Of a stretch of DNA of 35,060 bases, positions 8,158-16,035 are shown piece after piece. The notes beneath the pieces are model-generated. The model was given only the letters and a program-made list of their open reading frames with translations. It did no database searches and was not told the origin of the DNA. The stretch lies in the NCBI GenBank assembly GCA_019510095.1, contig JAEKLB010000060.1, forward strand, positions 1 to 35,060, in the 5' to 3' direction. Positions within the stretch are counted from its first letter, which is position 1. Each line of letters starts with the position of its first letter. The DNA is from Acidobacteriota bacterium. Its GTDB lineage: Bacteria; Actinomycetota; Acidimicrobiia; Acidimicrobiales; CADCSY01. The position numbers and the translations under genes are program-made.

Positions 8158-8922
8158 TCACCTCACCGTGATGACGTCACTGCCCTCCGGCTCCCGATTC
8201 GCGACGAGCGTCGCCAGGCCGACACCGACGACGAGCCCGAGCAGGATCGACAGGATGAGCGCCAGCTCGATGGCGGACCGCTTGTCGTTCGAGACGTCGA
8301 CCGCCAGCCTGGCCACGCGGACCTGGCTGCCGGTTCCTGTGGAGCTGAACTGGGCTGCGGCCCGATCGGTACGCAGGGCGGCGGCCGCATCGGCCGCCTG
8401 GGCCTTGGCGATCTGGTCGGCGGGAGCCCCCGGCGTGGCTTGGATCCGCTGGAGCTCGGCATCTGCGAGCTTCTGCTCTTCGACCGCGGTCTGGTAGCTC
8501 GCCAGCAGGTTGGCGGAGCCGGCGGCACCGAGCCGGTCGGCGTAGTCGGTGATGGCCTTCGCCGTGGCCGTCGCGAGCGTCGATGCGCGGTGGGAGGAGC
8601 TGGCCGTCGCTCGCACGCGCAGGATCGCCGAGTCGGTGATCGCCGAGCCGGAGATGTGGCCGGCCACGTCGCGACGAGGGAGCCCGGTGGCCTTCACGAC
8701 CGCGGCAATGACGACGTCGGTGTCGACGATGCGGGCGTAGGTGCCAGCCAGGTTGCGGCTGGCATCGGCGATGCCGGAGACAGCGGCGGCGCTGACGTCG
8801 AAACCGGCGACGAGCATCCGTGCTCGGAGGGATCCGGATGGACCGGCGACCGGCGACCACGCCCGTCGGGCGCCGCTGCGCCCCGTCGGGCGACGAGGAA
8901 GGGAGCACGGTGGTGTCACCAC
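8158..8922 (-). CDS. Wzz-like polysaccharide chain-length protein, N-terminal part missing
   Basis: The recognisable part reads MLVAGFDVSAAAVSGIADASRN from 8817, given here in its first pieces, then a long helical middle with coiled-coil character (residues ~140-200) and one C-terminal membrane helix (LALILSILLGLVVGVGL). This matches the extracytoplasmic part and last helix of Wzz/CpsC-type co-polymerases, which set polymer length. Such proteins normally start with a membrane helix about 30-40 residues before the VAG strand; none is present here. The 35 residues before Met-8817 are Pro/Arg-rich and look out of frame, while another frame opens at ATG 8944 with MNNPSAPGGDT. A deletion or frameshift near 8820-8900 is likely. 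The 134 bp between 8945 and 9078 show no gene. Confidence 0.65.
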   Translation of the reverse strand: MVTPPCSLPRRPTGRSGARRAWSPVAGPSGSLRARMLVAGFDVSAAAVSGIADASRNLAGTYARIVDTDVVIAAVVKATGLPRRDVAGHISGSAITDSAILRVRATASSSHRASTLATATAKAITDYADRLGAAGSANLLASYQTAVEEQKLADAELQRIQATPGAPADQIAKAQAADAAAALRTDRAAAQFSSTGTGSQVRVARLAVDVSNDKRSAIELALILSILLGLVVGVGLATLVANREPEGSDVITVR

Positions 8923-9078
8923 CGGGCGCAGACGGGTTGTTCATGCTGAGTCGTCCTCTACAACGGGTTCTCGGGCCTGGTTGCGACCTGGACAGGGCGG
9001 CCGCCACCGCTGAGCCCGAGGTCGTTGCTGTTCTCCCCGGAGTGGCCGAACTTGTACCCGTCGTCGTGTTGGCGACCG

Positions 9079-10149
9079 TCAGGGCAGGGCGGGGGCGTCC
9101 GGTGCCAGACGAGGCCCGAGGCCGCCGACCTGGGTCGAGTTGCTGTTGACGACCGGGCGGAGCAGCGGCCGAAGCTTGACGATGTCCTGGCGCAGGTGGC
9201 GCAGGACGGTGGTGCCCTCCAACGCCGGTTCGGCGTAGAGGGTGTCGCTCTCCGACCGGTCGACGACGTAGGCCCCGAACTGGCACAGCGCCCGGGCGAG
9301 CACCGTGCCCTCCCGGCTCAGCCGGAGGCGGGTCGGATCGACCGGCCGCGGGAGGGCGAGCAAGGTGCCCATCGGCGCGGTGCCGCGGTAGGTGGTTGCC
9401 GCGTCGCCGTCCTGCCCGGTGGCGGGCCAGACCGGTCCGGGCGCCAGCTGTGACGAGGTGAGGGCCAGGGCCAGGGCGTGGCCGATGTTGCCGGCATCGA
9501 GCTCCCAGCGCCGGATGAGGCCGCCGATGGCGCTGCCGCCGTAGGCCCGCGTGCCGCCGGCACCCACGCCAGACCCGTAGAGGTCGTTCCTGACGCGGTA
9601 GGAGGCGCGCAGGGTCGGTGGCGTGCCCGTGGTCTGCCACATCTCGTCGACCCAGTGCTTGGTGGGATCGACGATGTTGAGGTGGGCGTCGTCACCGAGT
9701 GCAGGGACCGCACCGGCGGGCAGCCGGAGTGTCGCCGTTCGCTCTCCCGTGGGCCCGTTGGTGGCGACGACGGTGGCCTCCGGGTCGTTCGGCGAGGCCT
9801 GGAACACCGGCTGCGAGTACCGACCGGCGTTCACCCAGGCACCGGTCCGCTGTCTCATCGCCGCGGTGCGGGCGTCGGCTGGTCCACCGAGCTGGGCCGA
9901 CGCACCGAGCGGCGTGTTCCACGGTGAGTTGGACGCGAACGGCCAGAGGAACGGGTCACGGGTGGTCGTGACGGGCGGGATCGTGCTCGAGGTCGAGGTG
10001 GGCGCGACCACGTCCCCGCAGGGCCCAGGAGCGGTGGCCGTGCCCGCCGATCGCTCGTCGCGCTGCACCGCGGTGCCGCAGCTGGAGAAGATCACCAGCG
10101 CGGCGCCGAGTGCGAAGGCGCGTCGAGTTGTCGGACGTCGGCGGTCCAC
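9079..10149 (-). CDS. Exported putative lipoprotein, trio domain paralogue A
   Basis: The 356-residue protein begins with a basic, possibly Tat-type signal (TTRRAFALGAALVIFSSC); the Cys at the end of the hydrophobic stretch could be lipidated, though the lipobox is imperfect. A Pro/Thr/Ser linker follows (~residues 45-65). The remaining ~285 residues form a domain shared with the two downstream paralogues: FLWPFASNSPWN, WVNAGRYSQPVFQAS, GDDAHLNIVDP, RAYGGSAIGGLIRRWELDAG, APGPVWPAT, MGT and GAYVVDRS. I do not recognise a named family or catalytic motif; many conserved Trp, Asp and His residues suggest a carbohydrate-binding or -cleaving fold, which is inference. It lies beside the polysaccharide locus on the same strand as ligase and Wzz. 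Confidence 0.8.
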   Translation of the reverse strand: MDRRRPTTRRAFALGAALVIFSSCGTAVQRDERSAGTATAPGPCGDVVAPTSTSSTIPPVTTTRDPFLWPFASNSPWNTPLGASAQLGGPADARTAAMRQRTGAWVNAGRYSQPVFQASPNDPEATVVATNGPTGERTATLRLPAGAVPALGDDAHLNIVDPTKHWVDEMWQTTGTPPTLRASYRVRNDLYGSGVGAGGTRAYGGSAIGGLIRRWELDAGNIGHALALALTSSQLAPGPVWPATGQDGDAATTYRGTAPMGTLLALPRPVDPTRLRLSREGTVLARALCQFGAYVVDRSESDTLYAEPALEGTTVLRHLRQDIVKLRPLLRPVVNSNSTQVGGLGPRLAPDAPALP

Positions 10150-10178
10150 CCGACGCGCCTACCCAGGGCGCCGGAGGT

Positions 10179-12104
10179 CTACCCCTGCAGCGCGGGTGCG
10201 GGCAGGGCTCGAGGAGCGCCGCTCCCGGCGCCAGCGGCGCTACCGGGACCGTTGTTGGTGACCACACGGAGGAGCGACCGCAGCGCGGCGGCGTCGCCGC
10301 GCAGCTGGGCGACCATTGCGGTGCCCTCGCTGCCAGGCTCGGCGTAGAAGCAGAAGCAGCCGGAGCTGTCGACAACGTAGGCCCCGTAGTCCTGGAGAGC
10401 GTGGGCCACCGCGAGCCCGGTGGGCGTCAGCCCGAGCGCGGTGACGTCGAGCGAAGGGGGGATGGCTGCCAAGGTCCCCATGTGCACCGCGCCGTGATAC
10501 GCGGAGCCGGCGTTGCCGTCCTCGGCGGTGGCTGGCCAGATGGGGCCGGGGGTGAGCTGGGACCCAGGGATGGCGATGGCGACGGCGTGACGGATCGAGC
10601 CGGCTTGCAGCTCCCAGCCGCGGAGGAGGCCACCGATGGCGCTGCCGCCGTAGGCCCGCGTGCCGCCGGCGCCGACGCCGGGGCCGTAGAGGTCGTTGCG
10701 CACGTGGTAGCCGGTGGTGAAGTTGGGGCTCGATCCACCGGTGTTCCACGATTCGTCGACCCAGTGGCCGGTTGGGTCGACGACGTGCAGGTGGGCATCG
10801 CTGCCGCTGGCGGGCTGGGCGCCAGCAGGGACCCGATACGACGTGTCCGGATAGCCGCCGCGACGGAACGTGGCGAGGGGGTCGCCGGCGCTCGCCTGGT
10901 AGATCGGGTGGGAGTACTGGCCAGCGTTCACCCACGCCGTGGTCGCCGTCGATCGCAGCGCCGTGGTGGCCGGGGCGGCGACTGCCTCGTACTGGGCGTC
11001 GCTGCCGATCGGCCGGTTCCAAGGGGAGTCCGAAGCGAACGGCCAGAGGAAGGCGTTCCGACTCGATGGCGGTGTCGTGGTCGTGGTCGTCGTCGTCGTT
11101 GTCGTTGTCGTCGTGCTGGGTGGCACCGGGACGGTCGGTGGCGGCGACGAGAACCCGCCACCGCCACCACCACCCGAGCCACCACCACCACCACTGCTTC
11201 CCCCGTTGCTACCGCTGCCACTCTCCCCGGTCGGCGGCGCCGGGAGCGGCCGGGTGGCCCCGGTCGGCGCGGACGGCGTGGGAGACGAAGGAGAGGTCGG
11301 CGCGTTTGGTGCCGCCAGCCGGAAGGCAGCGACGACACCGGTGCTCGACGCCAACGCATAGCCCCCACCCGTGGCCACGGCCACCGTCTCCGCGCTGCCG
11401 TGACCCGTGAACGGGGCGTCGCCGAAGTTGAAGACCTTCCCGTCCCCGGCAACGAGCCAATAGCCGTTGCCGGTGGGGGTGCGGGCGAGGCCGACGATCG
11501 ACCGGTTCAGCCGGGTGCCACTGGCACTGCCCTTGAACGGTGCGTCGCCGAAGTTGAAGATCCCCCCGTCTCGTGCTGCCAACCAATAGCCACGGCCCGA
11601 CGGGCTCGCCGCCATCCCGACGATCGGCTGGTTCAGTCGCACCCCTCCCGTGCTGCCATGGAACGCCGCATCGCCGAAGCCGAAGATCCCGCCGTCGCGA
11701 GCGACGAGCCAGTAGCCGCGCCCGGTCGGCGAGGCGGCGATGCCCACGACAGGTTGGTTGAGGTGGACAGCGCCGGCACTGCCGTAGAACCTGGCATCGC
11801 CGAAGCTGAAGACGCCGCCGTCGCGAGCGACGAGCCAGTAGCCGCGACCGGTCGGTACGGCGGCGATGCCCACGACCGGCTGCCGGAGCGGGCGACCGGC
11901 GAGCGAGCCGGCCAGCACCGCGTCGCCGTCAGTGGTCAGTCGGCCCGTGGCGTCGACGAGCCAGTGGCCGTTGCCCGAGGGCGTGGTGGCGATGGCCACG
12001 ACGGGACTGATCAGCGACGAACCCGATGACGCAGGCAAGGCGACGAGAACGAGGGTGGCCACGAACGACAACGCGGCGAGGCACCCGCCGGCCAGGCGCT
12101 TCAT
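10179..12104 (-). CDS. Secreted repeat protein with C-terminal trio domain, paralogue B
   Basis: The 641-residue protein has a signal peptide (MKRLAGGCLAALSFVATLVL). Five tandem ~42-residue repeats (residues ~34-242) carry GYWLVARDGG and FGDAxFxGS, followed by a low-complexity linker with poly-Gly and 14 Thr. From residue ~380 on comes the same domain as in the two flanking genes: FLWPFASDSPWN, WVNAGQYSHPIYQAS, GSDAHLHVVDP, RAYGGSAIGGLLRGWEL, TPGPIWPAT and GAYVVDSS. I chose ATG 12104 because it starts exactly at the signal peptide; 49 residues upstream in the frame look non-coding. The repeats probably fold as a beta-propeller-like or beta-strand array, giving a binding module tethered to the C-terminal domain (inference). 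Function is unknown. Confidence 0.82.
   Translation of the reverse strand: MKRLAGGCLAALSFVATLVLVALPASSGSSLISPVVAIATTPSGNGHWLVDATGRLTTDGDAVLAGSLAGRPLRQPVVGIAAVPTGRGYWLVARDGGVFSFGDARFYGSAGAVHLNQPVVGIAASPTGRGYWLVARDGGIFGFGDAAFHGSTGGVRLNQPIVGMAASPSGRGYWLAARDGGIFNFGDAPFKGSASGTRLNRSIVGLARTPTGNGYWLVAGDGKVFNFGDAPFTGHGSAETVAVATGGGYALASSTGVVAAFRLAAPNAPTSPSSPTPSAPTGATRPLPAPPTGESGSGSNGGSSGGGGGSGGGGGGGFSSPPPTVPVPPSTTTTTTTTTTTTTTPPSSRNAFLWPFASDSPWNRPIGSDAQYEAVAAPATTALRSTATTAWVNAGQYSHPIYQASAGDPLATFRRGGYPDTSYRVPAGAQPASGSDAHLHVVDPTGHWVDESWNTGGSSPNFTTGYHVRNDLYGPGVGAGGTRAYGGSAIGGLLRGWELQAGSIRHAVAIAIPGSQLTPGPIWPATAEDGNAGSAYHGAVHMGTLAAIPPSLDVTALGLTPTGLAVAHALQDYGAYVVDSSGCFCFYAEPGSEGTAMVAQLRGDAAALRSLLRVVTNNGPGSAAGAGSGAPRALPAPALQG
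11073..11114 (-). repeat. Trinucleotide tract encoding 14 consecutive threonines
   Basis: Fourteen ACN codons (mainly ACG, with ACA and ACC) encode a run of Thr between Pro-rich segments of paralogue B. Together with the preceding Gly/Ser run it forms a flexible linker between repeats and C-terminal domain. Mixed third bases indicate selection for threonine rather than simple slippage. Thr-rich linkers of exported actinobacterial proteins are often O-mannosylated; that is inference here. Confidence 0.8.
11379..12005 (-). repeat. Five tandem 42-residue GYWLVARDGG repeats inside paralogue B
   Basis: Five units of about 126 bp encode a pattern of PVVGIA-x-x-PTGRGYWLVARDGG, then F-x-FGDA-x-F-x-GS, then LNQ. 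Units 2 and 3 are nearly identical in protein; units 1 and 5 are more diverged, and a partial sixth unit (ATGGGYALASSTGVVAAF) follows. The phase is set by the repeated PVVG/PIVG strand. Repeats of this kind are common in secreted proteins of high-GC actinobacteria; I know of no established function. Confidence 0.85.
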
Positions 12105-12204
12105 CGCTTTTGCGACCGGCCGCGCGAAGCGCACGTCACGGGAGCCGCGGGGCCAGAGAGGTGGTCCCTCAGCCAGCCTGTGCGCCGGGCGTACATGGGG
12201 CGGG

Positions 12205-13188
12205 TCACCCGCTGAACGGAGGTGCGGGCGGCACCCGGCGAGTCCCGCCACCGTTCACCGAGGCCGGGCCGTTGTTGACCACCACTCGGAGCTGCGCCCG
12301 CAGCTTGCCGACGTCGGTCCGCAGCCGGGCCAGGCCGGCTGTCCCCTCGAGTGACGGGTCGGCGTAGAACGTGAACGCTCCCGCCCGATCGACCACGTAG
12401 GCGCCGTAGTCACGCAGGGCACGGGCAAGAACGAGCCCTTCACGACTGAGCCCGAGGTTGGCCAGGTTCACCGTGGGCGGGATGGCGGCGTAGGTGCCCA
12501 TGGGCGTCTTGCCGGCATAGCTCGCCGCCGCACCCGAGTCCTGACTGGTTGCTGGCCACACGGGACCGGCCCTGAGCTGCGCTCCGGTGATCGCCAGGGC
12601 GATGGCGTGCCGGACCGAACCGCTGTCGAGCTCCCACTTGCGAATCAGGCCGCCGATGGCGCTGCCGCCGTAGGCACGAACGCCGCCGGACCCCACGCCG
12701 CTCCCCCGCAGATCGGTGAGCACGTGGTACCCGGTGGTCCACGCCGGATTGGCGCCGGTCATGAGCCAGCTCTCGTGCAACCAGCGACCGTTGGGCTCGA
12801 CGACATCGAGGTCGGCGTCGCCGCCCGCAGACGGCCGAGCGCGACTTGGGATCCGATAGGTGACGGAGGGGTAGCCGGGCCGGCGAACCGTGGCGAACGG
12901 GTCGGCGTTCGTGGCCTGGTAGATCGGGTGCGAGTACTGGCCGGCGTTCACCCACGGCGAGGCGCTCGACCGCAGGAGGGAGGCGGTTCGGGGTGCGTTG
13001 GACGGCTCGAAGCGGGCGGCGGCACCGACGCCGATGTTCCACGGCGAGCTGGCCGAGAACGGCCAGAGGGCGGCGATCCGAGTGGCGGGCGCAGGGGCAG
13101 CAGCGGCCGCCGAAGCGGGAACAAGGCAGGCGAGCGTGAGGGCAGCCGAGGAGCCGACGACGAGAGCGAACACACCGCGACGAGTCAC
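12205..13188 (-). CDS. Secreted protein, trio domain paralogue C
   Basis: The 327-residue protein has an N-terminal signal peptide (MTRRGVFALVVGSSAALTL) ending near an AxA cleavage site in an Ala-rich stretch. It is the simplest member of the trio: signal plus the ~280-residue domain, with LWPFSASSPWN, WVNAGQYSHPIYQAT, GGDADLDVVEP, RAYGGSAIGGLIRKWELDSG, RAGPVWPAT, MGTYAAIPP, ARALRDYGAYVVD and a C-terminal LRAQLRVVVNN. Spacing of every motif matches A and B, so they are duplicates. The 100-bp gap before paralogue B shows no obvious terminator. It starts 64 bases downstream of the tRNA-Leu 3' end. The enzyme or binding role is not known. Confidence 0.8.
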   Translation of the reverse strand: MTRRGVFALVVGSSAALTLACLVPASAAAAAPAPATRIAALWPFSASSPWNIGVGAAARFEPSNAPRTASLLRSSASPWVNAGQYSHPIYQATNADPFATVRRPGYPSVTYRIPSRARPSAGGDADLDVVEPNGRWLHESWLMTGANPAWTTGYHVLTDLRGSGVGSGGVRAYGGSAIGGLIRKWELDSGSVRHAIALAITGAQLRAGPVWPATSQDSGAAASYAGKTPMGTYAAIPPTVNLANLGLSREGLVLARALRDYGAYVVDRAGAFTFYADPSLEGTAGLARLRTDVGKLRAQLRVVVNNGPASVNGGGTRRVPPAPPFSG

Positions 13189-13252
13189 GAGGAGAGGATC
13201 GGCGACACCCCTCGACTTCTTGAGCGGTTTGTCCGCTTCGCCCGGGACACGG

Positions 13253-13334
13253 TGGGCACGGAGGGACTCGAACCCTCACGCCCGGAGGCACCGGCTCCTA
13301 AGGCCGGCGTGTCTACCAATTCCACCACGCGCCC
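13253..13334 (-). tRNA. tRNA-Leu (anticodon UAG)
   Basis: Read on the minus strand, the sequence folds as a class II tRNA. The 7-bp acceptor stem pairs GGGCGCG with CGTGCCC (one G-T pair) and the D-arm contains GGAATTGGTAGAC, typical of leucine tRNAs. The anticodon stem CCGGC/GCCGG encloses the loop CTTAGGA with anticodon TAG. A variable arm precedes the T arm GAGGG-TTCGAGT-CCCTC, and the discriminator base is A. CCA is not fully encoded (CCG follows). It reads CUN leucine codons. It lies between dprA and the secreted trio. Confidence 0.95.
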
Positions 13335-13368
13335 GCGACGGTCAGCGTAGGCCGACGGCTGCCATCGC

Positions 13369-14454
13369 TCAGCGGAGGCGCTCGTACCAACCGGACCGCT
13401 GGGCGACCCAGCCGTCGCGCTCGAGCTCGACCAGCACTACGGCGACCGGGCCCAGGGGCGTGCCCAGTCGCTCGGCAAGCTGCTCGAGGGTGGCTGGCTC
13501 CCACCCGAGGGCGTCAAGCACCTGATCGCCGCTGCCGCCCGGACCCGTGACCGTGCCCACGCGCGACCGGCTGGCGACGTCGAGCCCGAGGGCGACCAGC
13601 ACGTCGGTCGCGTCGCGCGCCAGCAGGCTCCCTGCGGCCAACAAGGCGTTGGTGCCAGCCGATGCCCGGCTGCGGACCGGCCCGGGGACGGCGAGCACCG
13701 TACGGTCGCGCTCGAGGGCAGCTTCGACGGTGTGCATCGAGCCACCGGTGACGTCGCTCTCCACGACGACCACGACATCGGCGAGGCCCGCGATGATCCG
13801 GTTGCGAGCCGGGAACCGCCACCGCTCGGGCCCGGTGCCGAGCGGATACTCCGACAGCAGCCCGCCGCGGTCGGCGACCAGGTCCCACAGCTCACGGTTG
13901 CGAGCGGGGTAGACGACGTCGAGCCCGGTGCCGACCACGGCGGCCGGGGCCGCACCACCGGCCGCCGACAGGGCGCCTCGATGGGCGGCGGCGTCGATGC
14001 CCAGCGCCAACCCGGAGACCACGCAGATGCCAGCGGCCGCCAGGTCGGAGCCCAGCTCGTGGGCGAGCGATCGCCCCGCCGCCGTGCACCGCCGAGTGCC
14101 CACCACCGCGACGCACGGACGGTCGAGCACCGCCGGGTCGCCCCGGGCGAACAGCAGCGCCGGCGGCTCGGGATCGTCATGCAGGTTCCGTGGCCATCCC
14201 GCCAGCCCGGGCGAGAGGACACGGATGCCGGCCGACTGATGGCGCGCCCACAACGCCTCGACGTCGATCTGGCGGGCCGCCATCACCCATCGGCGTGAAA
14301 GGTCTTCGGCCACGCCGAGGGCCCCGAACCGGGCCTGATCCCAGGCCGCCTCCGGATCCCGGTCGGACAGGACGGTCCGCAGCCGGGCCGGCCCCATGCC
14401 GGGGAGCGAGGCCAGCGCCGCAAGCCACGCGGGCGGAGGGAGCTGCCCGCTCAT
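13369..14454 (-). CDS. dprA: DNA processing protein DprA
   Basis: The 361-residue protein binds incoming single-stranded DNA and loads RecA during transformation or recombination in the cytoplasm. An N-terminal helical SAM-like part (WLAALASLPGMGPARL) precedes the Rossmann-like DprA domain: VAVVGTRRCTAAGRSLAHE, VSGLALGIDAAAHRGAL, VVGTGLDVVYPARNREL, FPARNRIIAGLADVVVVVES and SLLARDATDVL. A C-terminal winged-helix-like segment (LDALGWEPATLEQLAERLG) completes the usual actinobacterial length. The ATG at 14454 overlaps the stop of comM (ATGA), so the two are coupled, as in Mycobacterium. Confidence 0.97.
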   Translation of the reverse strand: MSGQLPPPAWLAALASLPGMGPARLRTVLSDRDPEAAWDQARFGALGVAEDLSRRWVMAARQIDVEALWARHQSAGIRVLSPGLAGWPRNLHDDPEPPALLFARGDPAVLDRPCVAVVGTRRCTAAGRSLAHELGSDLAAAGICVVSGLALGIDAAAHRGALSAAGGAAPAAVVGTGLDVVYPARNRELWDLVADRGGLLSEYPLGTGPERWRFPARNRIIAGLADVVVVVESDVTGGSMHTVEAALERDRTVLAVPGPVRSRASAGTNALLAAGSLLARDATDVLVALGLDVASRSRVGTVTGPGGSGDQVLDALGWEPATLEQLAERLGTPLGPVAVVLVELERDGWVAQRSGWYERLR

Positions 14455-15962
14455 GCCGCCGCCCCCAGGACCTCGGGATCCGCCCGCAGCTGCAGGGCCA
14501 GGCAGATGTCCTCCTCGCCGACCGCCTCGGCCCGGCCGGCCAGGTCGGCGATGGTGCGGGCCACCCGCCGCACGCGGTGGAGGCCCCGGGCGGTGAGCGA
14601 ACCGGCCCGCAGCGCGCCGGCGACGACCGCGGCCGCGCCGGCCGAGAGGGGAGCCAACTCGTCGAGCCGCCCGACGGGGATGGCCGCGTTGGTGCCGGTG
14701 CCACGTTCGGCGGCCAGCGCACGCACGCCAGCCACGCGCGCCGCCACCGCCGCGCTGGGCTCCCCGGGGTCACCACCGAGGAGCTCGCCCGAGGCGGGCC
14801 GGCCGACGTCGACGCGGAGATCGAAGCGATCGAGCAGCGGGCCCGACAGCCGCCTGCCATAGCGGGCGCGGGCGCGATCGCTGCACCGGCACGCGCCCGG
14901 TGGACCGCCGTCGCCGCATGGGCACGGGTTGGTGGCCGCTACCAGAAGGAAGCGAGCCGGGAACGTGGCCGTGCCGCTCGCCCGGCACACGCGGATCGAT
15001 CCCTCCTCGAGCGGCTGGCGCAGGGCATCGAGGACGGAGGGGGCGAACTCGGCCAGCTCGTCGAGGAAGAGGACGCCGTGATGGGCCATCGACGCCTCTC
15101 CCGGTCGCAGCCAGGACGAGCCGCCGCCCACCAGCGCTGGTCCGGAGGAACCGTGGTGCGGTGAGCGGAATGGTGGCCGCCGCACCAGCCCGCCGGCGGG
15201 GAGCCGCAGACCGGCAACCGAGTGGACGCGTGTGACCTCGAGCGCCTCACGATCGCCGAGGTCAGGCAGGAGACCAGGAAGGCGAGTGGCCAGCATCGTC
15301 TTGCCCGCTCCTGGTGGGCCGACCATGAGCAGGTGGTGGCCGCCGGCAGCGGCCACTTCGAGGGCGAAGCGGGCCACCCGTTGCCCCCGAACGTCGGCGA
15401 GGTCGGGACCCGGGTCGGGCGGCGCCGTCGGCGGCAACGGCGGCGGCTCGGGCCACGGCGCCTCCCCCCTGAGGGCGGCCACCACGTCGGCCAGGGAGCG
15501 CACCGGCCTGATGGCGCGCCCGCCGATGACCATCGCCTCCGGCGCGGCGGCGGTGGCGACCACGACGCATGGCGCCCGGACGGCGTCGACCAGGGCGATG
15601 GTGCCGGGTACGGCGCGGACGCTGCCGTCGAGGCCGAGCTCGCCGACGAAGCCGACGCCGGCCGCGGCGTCGGGCGGCAGGTCGCCGTTGGCCGCCAGCA
15701 CGCCCACGGCGATGGCCAGGTCGAGGCCGGCGCCCTGCTTGCGCACACCCGATGGCGCCAGGTTGACGGTGGTCTTCTTCTGCGGCCACGGCAACGAGCT
15801 CGACAACAGCGCCGACCGCACCCGATCGCGGGACTCCCGGCACGCCGTGTCGGGGAGGCCCACGACGGTGAAGCCCGGCAGGCCGTTGGACACGTGGACC
15901 TCGACGGTGACGGGTCGTCCCTCGACCCCGAACACCACGGCTGACTCGATGGTGGCGAGCAC
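14451..15962 (-). CDS. comM: ComM/YifB family AAA+ Mg-chelatase-like ATPase
   Basis: The 503-residue protein belongs to the ComM family, hexameric AAA+ helicases that promote branch migration during integration of transforming DNA. Residues 1-160 form the Lon-protease-like N-terminal domain (VEVHVSNGLPGFTVVGLPD, NLAPSGVRKQGAGLDLAIAVG). The AAA+ core has Walker A GPPGAGKTMLATRLPGLL, Walker B GVLFLDELAEF and the Mg-chelatase stretch ATNPCPCGDGG. I chose GTG 15962 because a strong purine-rich site lies just upstream and homology begins exactly there; a longer frame back to 16136 would run into rpiB. It pairs with dprA downstream. Confidence 0.95.
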   Translation of the reverse strand: MLATIESAVVFGVEGRPVTVEVHVSNGLPGFTVVGLPDTACRESRDRVRSALLSSSLPWPQKKTTVNLAPSGVRKQGAGLDLAIAVGVLAANGDLPPDAAAGVGFVGELGLDGSVRAVPGTIALVDAVRAPCVVVATAAAPEAMVIGGRAIRPVRSLADVVAALRGEAPWPEPPPLPPTAPPDPGPDLADVRGQRVARFALEVAAAGGHHLLMVGPPGAGKTMLATRLPGLLPDLGDREALEVTRVHSVAGLRLPAGGLVRRPPFRSPHHGSSGPALVGGGSSWLRPGEASMAHHGVLFLDELAEFAPSVLDALRQPLEEGSIRVCRASGTATFPARFLLVAATNPCPCGDGGPPGACRCSDRARARYGRRLSGPLLDRFDLRVDVGRPASGELLGGDPGEPSAAVAARVAGVRALAAERGTGTNAAIPVGRLDELAPLSAGAAAVVAGALRAGSLTARGLHRVRRVARTIADLAGRAEAVGEEDICLALQLRADPEVLGAAA

Positions 15963-15973
15963 CCTTCCCTCCC
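15963..15973 (-). promoter_or_regulatory. Ribosome-binding site fixing the comM GTG start
   Basis: On the minus strand GGGAGGGAAGG directly precedes GTG; the GGAGG core is 5 bases from the start codon. It supports the GTG over longer reading frames. Confidence 0.7.
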
Positions 15974-16035
15974 AGCAGGACCAGCAAGGGGGAAGTGCCG
16001 CGATCGTATGGAGGGGGTGTGACAGTCTCCGCCCA

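Noticed and set aside
6723-8171. Long plus-strand open frame (482 codons) opposite the ligase gene
   Set aside because: Low-complexity Arg/Gly/Gln-rich translation and full overlap with a clear membrane protein; typical antisense shadow in high-GC DNA.
8177-9640. Long minus-strand frame covering the Wzz-like gene and part of paralogue A
   Set aside because: Arg/Pro/His-rich, no domain; only its short stretch from ATG 8944 is considered as a possible Wzz-like N-terminus.
11379-12005. 126-bp periodic repeats as a CRISPR array
   Set aside because: The repeats are in frame, diverged at the nucleotide level and encode a conserved protein pattern.
13230-13245. Terminator for tRNA-Leu (AGCGG/CCGCT hairpin)
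   Set aside because: Five-base stem only and no T run, so it cannot be distinguished from chance in this composition.
14190-15164. Plus-strand frame opposite comM
   Set aside because: No family features; comM motifs are unambiguous on the other strand.
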